From Congeria kusceri (taxonomy: Eukaryota > Mollusca > Bivalvia > Myida > Dreissenidae), in the NCBI GenBank assembly GCA_027627225.1, contig CM051025.1, positions 55,310,681 to 55,374,680 on the forward strand: 64,000 nt of DNA. The letters are read 5' to 3'. Below are positions 51,677 through 61,088 of this stretch, piece after piece. Under the pieces are notes generated by a model. It was not told where the DNA came from. It searched no databases and saw only the letters and a program-made list of their open reading frames with translations. How positions within the stretch are numbered: position 1 is the stretch's first letter; every line of letters starts with the position of its first letter. The translations under genes and the position numbers were made by a program.

Positions 51677-52048
51677 ATGTCTCACGAAAGCAATAACGTT
51701 ACATCTGAATCAACCCACAATGATGAGAAACGGTTAACATGTGAAGATGCAGATATTGATTTGCTGTTTTGGGAAGATATCGACTCTTACCTTGAACAAG
51801 AAAATCTCATTTCAGCAGCAGACTATTCTACTGCAATGGACGAAGACATCGCCAACTTTCAACTCACTCAGTCTTGGGAAGACCATTCTACTGCGATGGA
51901 CGAAGAAATTGTCAACTTTCAACAATCTTCGTCTTGGAATGAAGATGTCTTAAGTCAGATGGACGACATTGATGTCGAAGTGGCGTATGTCCTAGCGCAG
52001 CGAGATATTAACAATCAAATTGCATGTTGTGTTTCAAACGAAAAATAA
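51677..52048 (+). CDS. Acidic protein with a duplicated STAMDE motif
   Basis: 123 residues from the ATG supported by TATAAAAG. It is strongly acidic. Two copies of a roughly 18-residue unit follow each other in the middle: STAMDEDIANFQLTQSW and STAMDEEIVNFQQSSSW. The W-x-x-D/E context could be a transactivation-type or docking motif. No family recognised. It lies between the death-domain-like and RING genes, all on the plus strand. AATAAA follows at the stop. Confidence 0.65.
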   Translation: MSHESNNVTSESTHNDEKRLTCEDADIDLLFWEDIDSYLEQENLISAADYSTAMDEDIANFQLTQSWEDHSTAMDEEIVNFQQSSSWNEDVLSQMDDIDVEVAYVLAQRDINNQIACCVSNEK

Positions 52049-52128
52049 AATGATTATATTGTACATATTTCTTGAGTTGTTTGTTCTGATGAGCATCAGT
52101 GTAACCCATTTCACTTCAAAGCAACAAC

Positions 52129-52398
52129 ATGTCACAAAACAATCAAACCGCAATAACTTTGACTATGTGGAATGAACGAGAAAAGACATTCGCGACTCAA
52201 CTTGTCACATTGCAAAAAGCGCTAAAGCAAAAACATCTTTGCGAAATATGTTATTGGACAGAAAAATCTATTGCAATTGTTCCATGTGGTCATACGTTTT
52301 GCGAAGACTGCATTTCTCGAATGATGGATAGAACGATAGAACCGATGTGTGCTATGTGTCGAGCAGAGGTGCAAGAAACGATTCGCATCTATTTCTGA
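52129..52398 (+). CDS. Short RING-finger protein, recent duplicate of the 19.3-kb gene
   Basis: 89 residues ending in the C3HC4 RING (CEICYWTEKS, PCGHTFCEDC, CAMC). From TMWNEREKTF onward it is nearly identical to the minus-strand gene at 19,264-19,674; over about 240 bp only a few bases differ, and similarity extends some 30 bp past the stop. The first ten or so residues differ. Predicted E3 ubiquitin ligase. Confidence 0.85.
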   Translation: MSQNNQTAITLTMWNEREKTFATQLVTLQKALKQKHLCEICYWTEKSIAIVPCGHTFCEDCISRMMDRTIEPMCAMCRAEVQETIRIYF

Positions 52399-52458
52399 TT
52401 ACAACAAAATTGTATATATGCTTGTCAAACGTTAGTTGTATTACTCAACACAAAAATC

Positions 52459-52797
52459 ATGGAGGTACCAGATTGCCAGACAAACAAAACTGACTTGAAG
52501 TATTTTCAAGAACGGCTACGAACGTTTCACGACTGGCCATCACAAATGAGACCCGATAAATATGCACTAGCACAAAGTGGATTTGTATACTTTGGCAAAT
52601 CCGACCGAGTGAAATGCTTTTGCTGCGGTATCGAATGCTACTCGTGGAAAGCAGACGACAGCGCTTGGCTCGAGCATCAGAAACTTTCTCCGAATTGCGA
52701 ATACATATCCATGGTTGGATTTGCTCCAGCAATAGAAAGGGAAAAATCAAACTTTGGTCACTTTTGTGGTTCGATGACAGGAGCAAATCTTTTGTAA
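52459..52797 (+). CDS. Single-BIR protein
   Basis: 112 residues, one complete BIR: RLRTFHDWP, YALAQSGFVYFG, KCFCCGIECYSW and WLEHQKLSPNC. It is closely similar to the BIR gene at 25,508-25,822. The last 25 residues after the BIR are unrelated and lack a RING. The neighbouring RING gene (52,129) may supply that function in trans, which is inference. Confidence 0.85.
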   Translation: MEVPDCQTNKTDLKYFQERLRTFHDWPSQMRPDKYALAQSGFVYFGKSDRVKCFCCGIECYSWKADDSAWLEHQKLSPNCEYISMVGFAPAIEREKSNFGHFCGSMTGANLL

Positions 52798-53105
52798 AAA
52801 CCTTTGTATTTTCCAAAGTGAAGTTTGAGAATGTAACCTTGTGTCGTGAATAAATGTAAACCTCTCAGCATTTATGTTTGTTTGTTTGTATACACGCTCG
52901 TGAAAACCTTACAAGGAAATACAAAACAACAATCTGTTTTGGTTGGAACAAATTTTATTCCTTGAACATATTTTATCATCAAATACCAACACGAATTCAT
53001 CATAAGTCAAATGTCAATTTGTCAATAGTCTTCAATCACAAAAGCAAAAGTCCAACTCAGAAAGTTGTGTGTCTCGCACCTCTTTTTCTTGCGTAGCCTT
53101 GAGTC

Positions 53106-53411
53106 TCACCACAAACATTGGCATCTGTCTTCCACTCGAATGCATTTTATGCATGATAAGTCCTTGCAATTTCGACATATGTTAACACTACTGTAACAGT
53201 CCCCACATTTGTTGCACTTCATTTCAATCGTAAGATCGATGACCTTTGGTTGCAGCTTCGATACTGTTTCCAACCACTGCTTGCAAGCGACTCTGTCATT
53301 GCCATGTGTATCTATCTTTGTATGAATCTCTTGTCGATCGAGCCATCGCTTAAAACTACCACTTTTCTCCACCATCCACATCCAGCGATAGCACTCTTCT
53401 CTGCTTGACAT
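53106..53411 (-). CDS. Cys-rich zinc-ribbon-like protein, frameshifted C-terminus
   Basis: Paralogue of 26,136-26,441. It has a VACKQWLETV helix, then CNKC, CRNCKDLSC and CIRVEDRC cysteine pairs. The frame stops at 53,106, but in another frame the next bases encode GYARKRGARH, matching the GYAKNRGARH tail of the other copy. One extra T in TGTTTGTGG at about 53,111-53,119 explains the shift. The tail's conservation suggests recent damage or a sequencing error. It also has an insertion of about 16 residues after the first helix. Confidence 0.65.
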   Translation of the reverse strand: MSSREECYRWMWMVEKSGSFKRWLDRQEIHTKIDTHGNDRVACKQWLETVSKLQPKVIDLTIEMKCNKCGDCYSSVNICRNCKDLSCIKCIRVEDRCQCLW

Positions 53412-53601
53412 GATGTCTTTTGACTATTGCCAATTGGACACTTGTTGGATTTGTGAACATTTGAAATGCGATGGAAAATGTTACATTCAATAAATTTTTA
53501 AAACAAATGTGTACGTTGTGTTGTGTTTTTGAAATATAGCAAACAATAAAACTCCAGAAACTATATCACGGGAGAAATTCTTGTTTGAAAACATATGTAC
53601 G

Positions 53602-53763
53602 TTACGCGATTTCCTGTTCAAGCAAGTGGTCTGTTTGACCATACAAAAGCACTCTTGGTTCAGTTGTGTTGTTTGTGGTACATTTAAATGCCACCCAAGA
53701 CAAAAGCGTCATACAAATAGCACACAGAAAAGATATTGAAACAATGATTAGTGTAGTTTCCAT
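53602..53763 (-). CDS. Small single-pass membrane protein
   Basis: A 53-codon minus-strand frame from ATG 53,763 to TAA 53,604-53,602. It opens with METTLIIVSISFLCAICMTL, a hydrophobic span with almost no leader, followed by a short polar domain with N-x-T sites. It resembles tiny viral membrane proteins. It diverges from the 53.9-kb gene across a short spacer. Support is from composition only. Confidence 0.45.
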   Translation of the reverse strand: METTLIIVSISFLCAICMTLLSWVAFKCTTNNTTEPRVLLYGQTDHLLEQEIA

Positions 53764-53811
53764 GCTTTACAAAATACAGTAATTCAGAATGACCTTGTTA
53801 TACTCAAACAT

Positions 53812-53823
53812 ATATATATAAAG
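53812..53823 (+). promoter_or_regulatory. TATA box (TATATATAAA)
   Basis: Lies 35-46 bp before ATG 53,858, setting the transcript start near 53,845. Confidence 0.65.
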
Positions 53824-53857
53824 GGCTCAAAAATCAACTCATAAGTTCATTTGCAAA

Positions 53858-54337
53858 ATGGAATTCGAGGAAGCAACATTCAACATAAGTAGCTCTCTTG
53901 CGATGAAAATACACACCGATGAAGATGATTTCGTGCCAACTATCACACTGTGTGGTCATCAAGAACTAACCTTGTCGCTGCAGAAGTGGAAAAAACTAAC
54001 GACAGAATCAAACTCAATTCTTCTAGCAATCGAGGGCAAACGTGAACAAAGGGAGTGGTGTTTGTGTGGCAATTTCTATATAAGAATCGACAACGGAATC
54101 GTAGATCTTCACAAACGAAAAAACATCAGAGGTGTATTGACTGAAAGTGATGCAAGAATACCGCTGACAATCAACGAATTTCGACAACTGATGAAACTCA
54201 AAAACGTTGTAGAGCAACTCATTCCAGATCTGGTTAACCTGAGGCCGTGCTGGGAATACGACGACCATTACAATCAGCTGGGAGCTCTGATGTGCAAAGA
54301 GTGTAATCCTGATGATTACTTGAATTGGATTGATTAA
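53858..54337 (+). CDS. PC4-like (transcriptional coactivator p15-type) protein, tentative
   Basis: 159 residues. The segment FYIRIDNGIVDLHKRK...ARIPLTINEFRQLMKL at about 68-110 follows the PC4 pattern: a strand VDIR, a polar loop and then KGIsLT-x-eqW-x-x-L. An earlier ELTLSLQKWKKL (about 37-48) looks like a second, partial copy of the same helix. PC4 proteins bind single-stranded DNA and aid transcription or replication. The C-terminal 40 residues are acidic with a CKEC pair. Tentative; a coincidental resemblance is possible. Confidence 0.45.
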   Translation: MEFEEATFNISSSLAMKIHTDEDDFVPTITLCGHQELTLSLQKWKKLTTESNSILLAIEGKREQREWCLCGNFYIRIDNGIVDLHKRKNIRGVLTESDARIPLTINEFRQLMKLKNVVEQLIPDLVNLRPCWEYDDHYNQLGALMCKECNPDDYLNWID

Positions 54338-54608
54338 TTCAAGAATGTTTGCGCTACTGACAGTAACATTTCTGCTGATAAATGAACTTGGGTATAAATT
54401 GTGTTTGTGTCGGCAATATTCGAGGTTGCGCATTGCGGTCAATGATTTGTCACGAATTGTTCATGCATATGTTAGACAAAATTCGCTATTCTTTGCTGTT
54501 TTGTAGATTGAAAAATATGCAATAAAATGAAATAGATGATCTACAATCTTGTGTTGATCTTTTTTGCTATTAACTTTGCGTTTGTTTCAAAACCACACAG
54601 CTACAAAA

Positions 54609-54920
54609 ATGTGCTTCGATATATTCGTAGATTACATTGAAAGTGCTCTAGCTACACGACGAGATCACAACAATCTCGCTACTCGTTTTCCAAAGTACAA
54701 AGACCGACTGAGAACATTTCGTTCTTGGCCAAAACTGTCAAAACTGAACAAACGAGCGTTGGCAAACAGCGGCTTTATCTACGTGTACGATAGAGTGCAA
54801 TGTGTCTACTGTCACAACATATTTCGAAACGTTACTGAGACAGACTTGGACCACAAATGTCCTGAGAGGATAGATATTTTGAGGCAAACGATTCTCAAAC
54901 CAACTAAGAGTAATATATAA
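54609..54920 (+). CDS. Divergent single-BIR protein
   Basis: 103 residues from ATG 54,609. RLRTFRSWPKLSKLNKRALANSGFIYV is a clear BIR start and CVYCHNIF gives the first zinc pair. The rest is shortened: DLDHKCPE provides His and Cys at closer spacing than in the other BIRs, so the zinc site may be atypical. It lies next to the capsid protease gene, and a BIR gene near the protease is also my recollection of oyster herpesvirus order. Confidence 0.7.
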   Translation: MCFDIFVDYIESALATRRDHNNLATRFPKYKDRLRTFRSWPKLSKLNKRALANSGFIYVYDRVQCVYCHNIFRNVTETDLDHKCPERIDILRQTILKPTKSNI

Positions 54921-55041
54921 ACACTATAGCTGACAATATGTTAGTTTTTGAATTGTTTGATCATTGACCCATTCGTGACAATAAACAACAAAATACATGA
55001 CTATGATTCTATGATTTATTTGTAAAAACTCAAACACAACA

Positions 55042-56301
55042 CTATTTAGCTTTCACTGTGAAATTTTTTTCAATAAACTGTCGAAACAATTCATTGATCA
55101 AATGTTCGCTTTCGTTGATTTGCATCCCCGCTTCAATCAGCGCAGCCTCTGCAGACCTTTCCTCATTTCGTTTCACTTCTTGCACAACGTTCGTTTCTTG
55201 CTGAACTGGTGTCACAGGTTTCTGTTCCGATATAACAGGAGATGGCATGGTTTGTGGAACATTTGGCTGTTGTACAAACGTTGGAGGGTTTTGAGTTGGG
55301 ATACCCTGATACTGTGGTTGATGATAATACTGCGGCGGTGGAGCGTTTACATTTCTCATAACTGGACTGAATACTTCCTTGAGCATAGTAGTTTGAGCAG
55401 CGAGAAAGTCAGTTTGAAGTTTTTGCCTCTGCTGTTTAAATTCGTTTAACTCTTCACGCATATTTGACTCCTTGGAAGTAGATGGTAACAAAGTTTCAGC
55501 GGCATGTACCACAGATTCTTGTTTTGATCGTTTCACAGGGGGCTCTTCATCAGCACTATACGTTCGCTTTCGACCTTTCTGTTGGTTTAAAGCAGACGCT
55601 ATAGTGCTAATAAGAGAAAGAGCATTGGTCATATGTTCGCTATCCATGTTTGTTGTGGTCGAAGATTCACATGGAATAACGTTAATAGTTTTTTTCTCCG
55701 CACAAATAAACTCGGTGTCAGGATCATCACATAACAATGCATCCTTGAATAAGAGCTCGTTTCGTTCACGGCCGTGTTTTAACGCGTTTCTCGAATAACA
55801 TCCCAACGCTATGAAGAAATCATTAGTGCTACTCGCATACCGCTTTGGTTGAACGTTTTGATTTGCATAGCTGTAATTTATTAGCGTGCCTCGCCTTGCA
55901 CCGAGATCAACCAACGCAACGTGTTTTATATCCAATGACTTTTTATCATGAGAAAGACTGAAACATGGCAAACACGACTTGAGATACAAGAACGGCGAAG
56001 GTGTTGCTTTGGTGAAGAAATTGATAAAATCGTCATTCATTTGATTTTGCACTTCTAGAAACGCAACGTTATTGATCAAACCTTTGCAATACAGCCCTCG
56101 GTTATCAATTGTCAGCTCGGTCAGATACCCGACAGTAAGGTCTACTCGAAAATTGACATGCGATACGACTAACGGAATGCTAGAAATATCATTTGAAGCA
56201 ATCAGTTGTTTTGCTAGCTCTTTATTCATGGCATACTTTACATCGCTTTCTTTCACATTGAACAAGGCGAGATAGCCACAAACGTTTATACAAGGGAACA
56301 T
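55042..56301 (-). CDS. Capsid maturation protease (assemblin) and scaffold protein
   Basis: 419 residues. The protease domain has all three herpesvirus catalytic positions: H48 in PLVVSHVNFRVDLTVG, S115 in CFSLSHDKK and H127 in KHVALVDLGARRGTL. The H-S distance of 67 matches other herpesvirus proteases, while the S-H distance (12) is shorter than usual (about 19-25). After about residue 230 come a nuclear signal (KGRKRTY...PVKRSKQ), a coiled coil and a Pro/Gln-rich scaffold region. Expected job: build the procapsid scaffold and cleave it during maturation. Its start overlaps the end of the exonuclease gene by 16 bp. This is the strongest single herpesvirus marker here. Confidence 0.9.
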   Translation of the reverse strand: MFPCINVCGYLALFNVKESDVKYAMNKELAKQLIASNDISSIPLVVSHVNFRVDLTVGYLTELTIDNRGLYCKGLINNVAFLEVQNQMNDDFINFFTKATPSPFLYLKSCLPCFSLSHDKKSLDIKHVALVDLGARRGTLINYSYANQNVQPKRYASSTNDFFIALGCYSRNALKHGRERNELLFKDALLCDDPDTEFICAEKKTINVIPCESSTTTNMDSEHMTNALSLISTIASALNQQKGRKRTYSADEEPPVKRSKQESVVHAAETLLPSTSKESNMREELNEFKQQRQKLQTDFLAAQTTMLKEVFSPVMRNVNAPPPQYYHQPQYQGIPTQNPPTFVQQPNVPQTMPSPVISEQKPVTPVQQETNVVQEVKRNEERSAEAALIEAGMQINESEHLINELFRQFIEKNFTVKAK

Positions 56302-57365
56302 AGTTTCGAATAGTCGCTGTAAAATGTGTCACGAATGTCTTTCTCCCAACAATCGAACAGAGTTGCTGGCAGCTTAAAATCAAATCGTATCAAATATTCT
56401 GGAGTGCACTGATCTTCTCGATTAACAAACAGATAAAATACCGATATTGCGATAGTATCTAGGTCGTTTCTGTGATCACGAAATACAAGACACTCTCCAA
56501 GAATTTGCTTTCCTCTGTCACTCGATAACAAATTCACATATATAGTTTTATCGTTGAAACGTTTACTCACGTCTTGCAAGTAGTCATGTAGAGTTATGGA
56601 TATCGTTTCCTCGTAGTTTTTGATCAGAATATCAATCATGGGTTTCGAAATCCAGTTGTATGTTTTTTTCGCGTATGCATCTGGTTTCTTTGTTTCAGAA
56701 CCACGAAGTATGTATCGATACTTATATGCTGATCGCAGCAAAGCGTGCATTTTTGTTTCATTCAGTTCGATGCTGTGATCAAATTCATCTGGACTCAATG
56801 AGGTCTTGACTTCACAAATACCATACGCATTTTTGACATAGTCGTATAGTTTGGAAGGCTTGTTTACCGTTCGTTCTAACATTAGGTAATCTGGCGTAGC
56901 ACCAAAACAAGGGACATTGCGAAGCAGAATTTTGCCTGATGGCACGTATGTGTAAGCCGAATCAGTTTCGTTGAGATACTTCAGCAGGAGCTGTTCGCCT
57001 AGTTGACCATATGTGTGAAATTCGTACAGTGGCCTCGATGGTTGAACCCGTATACCAGACTGTTCATTCCAGTATCTGTCGCGCAAAAACTTCAAACTGA
57101 AGATGTGAACGGCTTTCGATTTATCGTTGATATAGTTGAAGATTTTATCTTGTCCGAAAAAATGACTTTTTATGCTCAACCAAAATGTATGATTCAAAAC
57201 AGATTCGGTATAGACCTTTTGCGAAAACGTATCTATTGTCAAGCAATCATCAAACTGTACGATATCACATTCCGCATTACATGCCTCTCTTAGCTCCTCG
57301 AACAAACGTGTTTTACTATCGCTACTCATCGTTATCAAATGAACAAGATACACATACACTTGCAT
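56286..57365 (-). CDS. Alkaline-exonuclease-like PD-(D/E)XK nuclease
   Basis: 359 residues from ATG 57,365, or 347 from the ATG at 57,329. The nuclease core is clear: HTYGQLGEQLLLKYL (E124), VPSGKILLRNVPCFGATPD (D159) and YGICEVKTS (E185-x-K187). This order and spacing are those of herpesvirus alkaline exonucleases and of lambda exonuclease/YqaJ-type proteins. Such enzymes trim replication intermediates and work with a recombinase-type single-strand-binding protein. It sits in the minus-strand capsid/replication block, 11 bp from its upstream neighbour. Confidence 0.75.
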   Translation of the reverse strand: MQVYVYLVHLITMSSDSKTRLFEELREACNAECDIVQFDDCLTIDTFSQKVYTESVLNHTFWLSIKSHFFGQDKIFNYINDKSKAVHIFSLKFLRDRYWNEQSGIRVQPSRPLYEFHTYGQLGEQLLLKYLNETDSAYTYVPSGKILLRNVPCFGATPDYLMLERTVNKPSKLYDYVKNAYGICEVKTSLSPDEFDHSIELNETKMHALLRSAYKYRYILRGSETKKPDAYAKKTYNWISKPMIDILIKNYEETISITLHDYLQDVSKRFNDKTIYVNLLSSDRGKQILGECLVFRDHRNDLDTIAISVFYLFVNREDQCTPEYLIRFDFKLPATLFDCWEKDIRDTFYSDYSKLCSLV

Positions 57366-57376
57366 TTCATGAGATT

Positions 57377-58108
57377 TTATTCACAATCCATAGCATCATT
57401 ACTATCAACAAGATACAATAATTTGAACAAATCTGGCATTGGTGATGTAAAAGGTTTCACCACTTTCATGACAAACTTTTGAAAAGGTTTGATTTTAACA
57501 GATCTGATATTCGGTGGCTCGTGGCCACTTTTTGCCAACACGTATCCACAAGGAGTAAATTGACAACCCGATATAATCATTTCTGCCATTTCGTTACCAA
57601 TGCTAGTGAACGTTTTGAACAGAATTGATGAAAATGTTGTCTCGTTTTTGAAACTTTTGATGATATCTTCGTATATGTTAGCAATCTCAAATTTGGGCAC
57701 GAGTATCGGTTTGTAACACGCGAAACGTGGCGACACTTGAATTTTCAGTCTCTCTACATCGATGCACTGATTAGGTATTGGTGGAAGCACGTACACCTCA
57801 TCGGCCAGACTAAATGGGTATGGTCCAGTGTTTTCAATTTCTATATGAGAATCGAAATCTTCGCATTTAATGTTGCACAGTTTGTTAGCATTGCATTCGA
57901 TGTCTCGAATAGGTAGCATGTGGGAAGAGCATATTTCTTTGATTCGAGACACGGTGCTTGGCATGTCCATCGAATCATTGTACAGAAAATTCTCGATGTA
58001 TGCGTCTGAGCATTTATGTTTATTGCTCTCGTACGCAGAATTGATGAAAACACCTTTTAAAAGTTCATTATTTAAATGAGTATCATTCAATAAACCAAAC
58101 AAAGACAT
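57377..58108 (-). CDS. Hypothetical protein beside capsid genes
   Basis: 243 residues, mixed composition with beta-type segments (YPFSLADEVYVLPPIP) and no enzymatic motif. It lies between the exonuclease and the 940-residue structural candidate, with tight spacing. By position a capsid triplex protein is conceivable, but the sequence shows nothing that proves it. Confidence 0.6.
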   Translation of the reverse strand: MSLFGLLNDTHLNNELLKGVFINSAYESNKHKCSDAYIENFLYNDSMDMPSTVSRIKEICSSHMLPIRDIECNANKLCNIKCEDFDSHIEIENTGPYPFSLADEVYVLPPIPNQCIDVERLKIQVSPRFACYKPILVPKFEIANIYEDIIKSFKNETTFSSILFKTFTSIGNEMAEMIISGCQFTPCGYVLAKSGHEPPNIRSVKIKPFQKFVMKVVKPFTSPMPDLFKLLYLVDSNDAMDCE

Positions 58109-58159
58109 GATGTTGAGTTCTTTTATTTATTCAACAAGTCATACACTTAATAGTTTTTT

Positions 58160-60982
58160 TCACAATCGAAGCAAACATCTATCATTAGCATTAACACCAC
58201 GATCTAAATTCTCCATCAGCTTACTACCATGCAGCAGGTAATCGTTCTGTTGGCGATAAACATTTCTACCTGGAAGTGGTCTATTATCTCTCTCGCTCAT
58301 GATTGTCTTCAGCATTTTTGGATTCGAATAACAAAACTTACACGTAGAACCACCCATCACCATCGCTAGGTCGTCGAAGTGAAGCGATGTTTCACTGATG
58401 TTTGTGAAATTGTCCTGGAGGTTTTTCATCAATATTTTGTTGTTACATTTCATGGCATTCTTTTGGAATTCAGCAAACCAAAAGTTAGCGTACATGTTTG
58501 GAACAACGTGCTTTTTCATAGTGAAACCGGCCGGTGAAACAAACAACTTGCTGTGGAAAACAAAATTCATGTTAAACATTCCAAGACACATTGGGTTATA
58601 GCCAGCCACTCCACTCAGAGGATCAACGACTAAATCTGAGTTCAAGTAGTCTAAAGAGTCTCGTTCAAAGGCAATGTTACTTCTTCCATATGGATTAAAC
58701 GTGTCCTCGAACTGAGATTCATCAGCTTCACACAGACTGAATATCGGTATCCATACTTGTTCGTCATAATTAGGAACGGGTTTCTTCGTTTGAAACATGT
58801 AATCGGAGCTGATTACTTCAGCACCCATGTTCCCGTGTTCAGATAGGAAACAATGGGGATACCTAATACACGGATGACCTAGAGAAGAAGGCATATGTCC
58901 CGTTTGCATACTTGTCACAAGACTGTAGTTTGGCGACTGACACTCGTTTTTCACTTCGGTCGTTGTTTCTGAGTAAAACAGTTTATACCCTTGACATCGC
59001 GATAAAAGCAGCGATTCTGAATCAAACGTTTCGGTTCTGTTTAACACAAAACCCAGACCGAGATGATAGTTACCACTAGAAAATAGCTCTTTATACAACC
59101 TTTCGCTGTTAAGCAAATTGATGACAAACTCAATGAATTCCTCAATTCTATCAGGAAACTTCAGTTTTTCTACGAGCAAGCTTCTGAGTTGCATACCATT
59201 GTTAGCTACCCACGAATAGAGACTTGGGTTATGTTTTTGTACGTATGATAAAGCGTGTTCTTTAAGTAGACGGGCATCGCGCCGAAACAAGCTATGTCTG
59301 CTAAACTGTTCGTGCACAGCATTGGAAAAACCGTACTCGTTCCATAGAGCGATGATATTTGTAACCACCGCTTCATACGTTAGTCCACTGATCATTATCC
59401 ACATTGGCTTCTGATAGACATCATCATCTGATAGAATCGGCAGGTTATAGTGCATAGGGAAAGTTTCGTACACGTTTTTCAACGCTTTAGTCTTTTGTTC
59501 GTTTATAACATCGTTTTCGCGGCCACTGGTGATCTGAGAAAGCTTGAACAATTTTGACAGTCTTTGACCTGCGCTGTTTAGAGCTTCTTTGAAATTACTG
59601 AGTTCGTTGATCATTCCTGTAATAAATGGAATCATGGCATCAACTCCAATAGATTTAGTTACACCTCTCGCGTCTTTAAAGTAAACCCTAGTTGGCAGCG
59701 TGTGTGCGCTGGAATCATCATGCTTAAATATATCATCTGTTGAGTGGCCTTTGAATTTAACAGCGAGCGGCATTGTAAAATCGACTTTGACAGATTCCTT
59801 TAACCTGTTCTTTGCAGTCGTATCACCCTGATAATAAGCTGGATCTACGACGTGAATGGCAAACACTTCAGATCCCATTCTAAGAAACTCAACCTTTTTA
59901 GTTTCGCTGCTCGTAATGGCCTGTTTTTCATCTTTCACAAAGAGGTTTGTAGATTCCATTCTTATTTTACCATTGGTTATGAACGCTTTTTGTGGATTGA
60001 AATCTTCAGGATTAACATCGCACACCACGATGTTATTTTTCAAACGAGTGCTTCTGGCAAAGATATGATTTTGAAGTTGCACTTTAAGGTTGTCGGTCAG
60101 AATGACAATTCCACTCACTGGAATATTTTCACCAATGATTTCGATATTTGACTCGCAGTTACGCGGTGACAGACTATTGTCCGTGTTTATTCTCCAACAA
60201 TTTGCTACTTCAGCCAAAATGCTAGATTCCTTAGCTGCACTTCCATATTTGTTTAAGGCAAAAATGAATTTACTGCTGGCACCTAGGAGCCAACTAAGCA
60301 AACTTGCAGCGCTCTGTCCTGTGTAATCTTTGATTGATGGAGGTAACGCATACAGTGGTGGTGCTCTGTCCCACATTTCTTCTACAAGCCGATAACATAA
60401 ACCGGCATGCATGCTTCTGTTTTTCAAATCGTTCTGGTAATCTAAGTGCTCGTAATAGTTAGCTAGAGTATTTTGCTTGGCAGCATTCGTATTTTTGATG
60501 CTAGAGACGTCCCCAGCTTTGAGCAGCTCATCGTGAATACCGGCTAGATACTGAAGTAAACGTTTAGTAACATTTGATTGAATCTGTAGCATATCGTGCA
60601 TTTTGATTTTGTTTTCTAGTGTAAAGAAACCCACAGTTGGAACACTTGTTCCAGGTTTCACTCTATTTGCTGCAACTCTACTCCCATACACGTATTTGCA
60701 AGTAACTGATTTTAGAGTATTCGCTTCGGTTTCAACGTTAACCTGTTGTACGCATTGACCGAGAACGGATTCTGCCAACTTTTCGAACTGAGTATCTATC
60801 ACGTCTATATCAAACACCATTTCTAACTGTTGCTGTACCATTTCGGGTGTAAGATTTTTGTGGTATCTAAACTGTTGCATCAAGTTGTACAGACAGTGGA
60901 CAATGTTTTTGTTAAACATCATCGATTCAGAAAGATGCGAATTGCATTCTTTCTTTTCAGTTGATCGATGTACGTGAAGCAT
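58160..60982 (-). CDS. Large structural protein, candidate major capsid protein
   Basis: At 940 residues it is the largest gene in the window. There is no signal peptide, membrane span, Walker A or polymerase motif, which speaks against terminase, helicase or polymerase. It is rich in Asn/Ser/Leu with scattered Cys, including CKFC at about residue 890, and has long conserved-looking segments such as FVSPAGFTMKKHVVPN. Size and position next to protease and triplex-like genes make the major capsid protein the leading idea, though at 940 it is shorter than typical (about 1,300). A portal-related protein is the alternative. TATATAAG on the minus strand at about 61,024-61,031 fits the start. Confidence 0.5.
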   Translation of the reverse strand: MLHVHRSTEKKECNSHLSESMMFNKNIVHCLYNLMQQFRYHKNLTPEMVQQQLEMVFDIDVIDTQFEKLAESVLGQCVQQVNVETEANTLKSVTCKYVYGSRVAANRVKPGTSVPTVGFFTLENKIKMHDMLQIQSNVTKRLLQYLAGIHDELLKAGDVSSIKNTNAAKQNTLANYYEHLDYQNDLKNRSMHAGLCYRLVEEMWDRAPPLYALPPSIKDYTGQSAASLLSWLLGASSKFIFALNKYGSAAKESSILAEVANCWRINTDNSLSPRNCESNIEIIGENIPVSGIVILTDNLKVQLQNHIFARSTRLKNNIVVCDVNPEDFNPQKAFITNGKIRMESTNLFVKDEKQAITSSETKKVEFLRMGSEVFAIHVVDPAYYQGDTTAKNRLKESVKVDFTMPLAVKFKGHSTDDIFKHDDSSAHTLPTRVYFKDARGVTKSIGVDAMIPFITGMINELSNFKEALNSAGQRLSKLFKLSQITSGRENDVINEQKTKALKNVYETFPMHYNLPILSDDDVYQKPMWIMISGLTYEAVVTNIIALWNEYGFSNAVHEQFSRHSLFRRDARLLKEHALSYVQKHNPSLYSWVANNGMQLRSLLVEKLKFPDRIEEFIEFVINLLNSERLYKELFSSGNYHLGLGFVLNRTETFDSESLLLSRCQGYKLFYSETTTEVKNECQSPNYSLVTSMQTGHMPSSLGHPCIRYPHCFLSEHGNMGAEVISSDYMFQTKKPVPNYDEQVWIPIFSLCEADESQFEDTFNPYGRSNIAFERDSLDYLNSDLVVDPLSGVAGYNPMCLGMFNMNFVFHSKLFVSPAGFTMKKHVVPNMYANFWFAEFQKNAMKCNNKILMKNLQDNFTNISETSLHFDDLAMVMGGSTCKFCYSNPKMLKTIMSERDNRPLPGRNVYRQQNDYLLHGSKLMENLDRGVNANDRCLLRL

Positions 60983-61023
60983 TTTGTATTGGGTATATGC
61001 ACACCACGTGCATGCTAGCTGAC

Positions 61024-61031
61024 TTATATAG
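61024..61031 (-). promoter_or_regulatory. TATA box (TATATAAG) of the large structural gene
   Basis: The minus-strand TATATAAG lies about 42-50 bp before the ATG at 60,982. Confidence 0.55.
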
Positions 61032-61088
61032 AAATTTTTTCACTATATCAGTAAAACAATACGTTTTCCTAAATGTATACGTATCAGC

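Noticed and set aside
58160..60982. Terminase or helicase
   Set aside because: No Walker A (GxxxxGK[ST]) or Walker B motif is visible.
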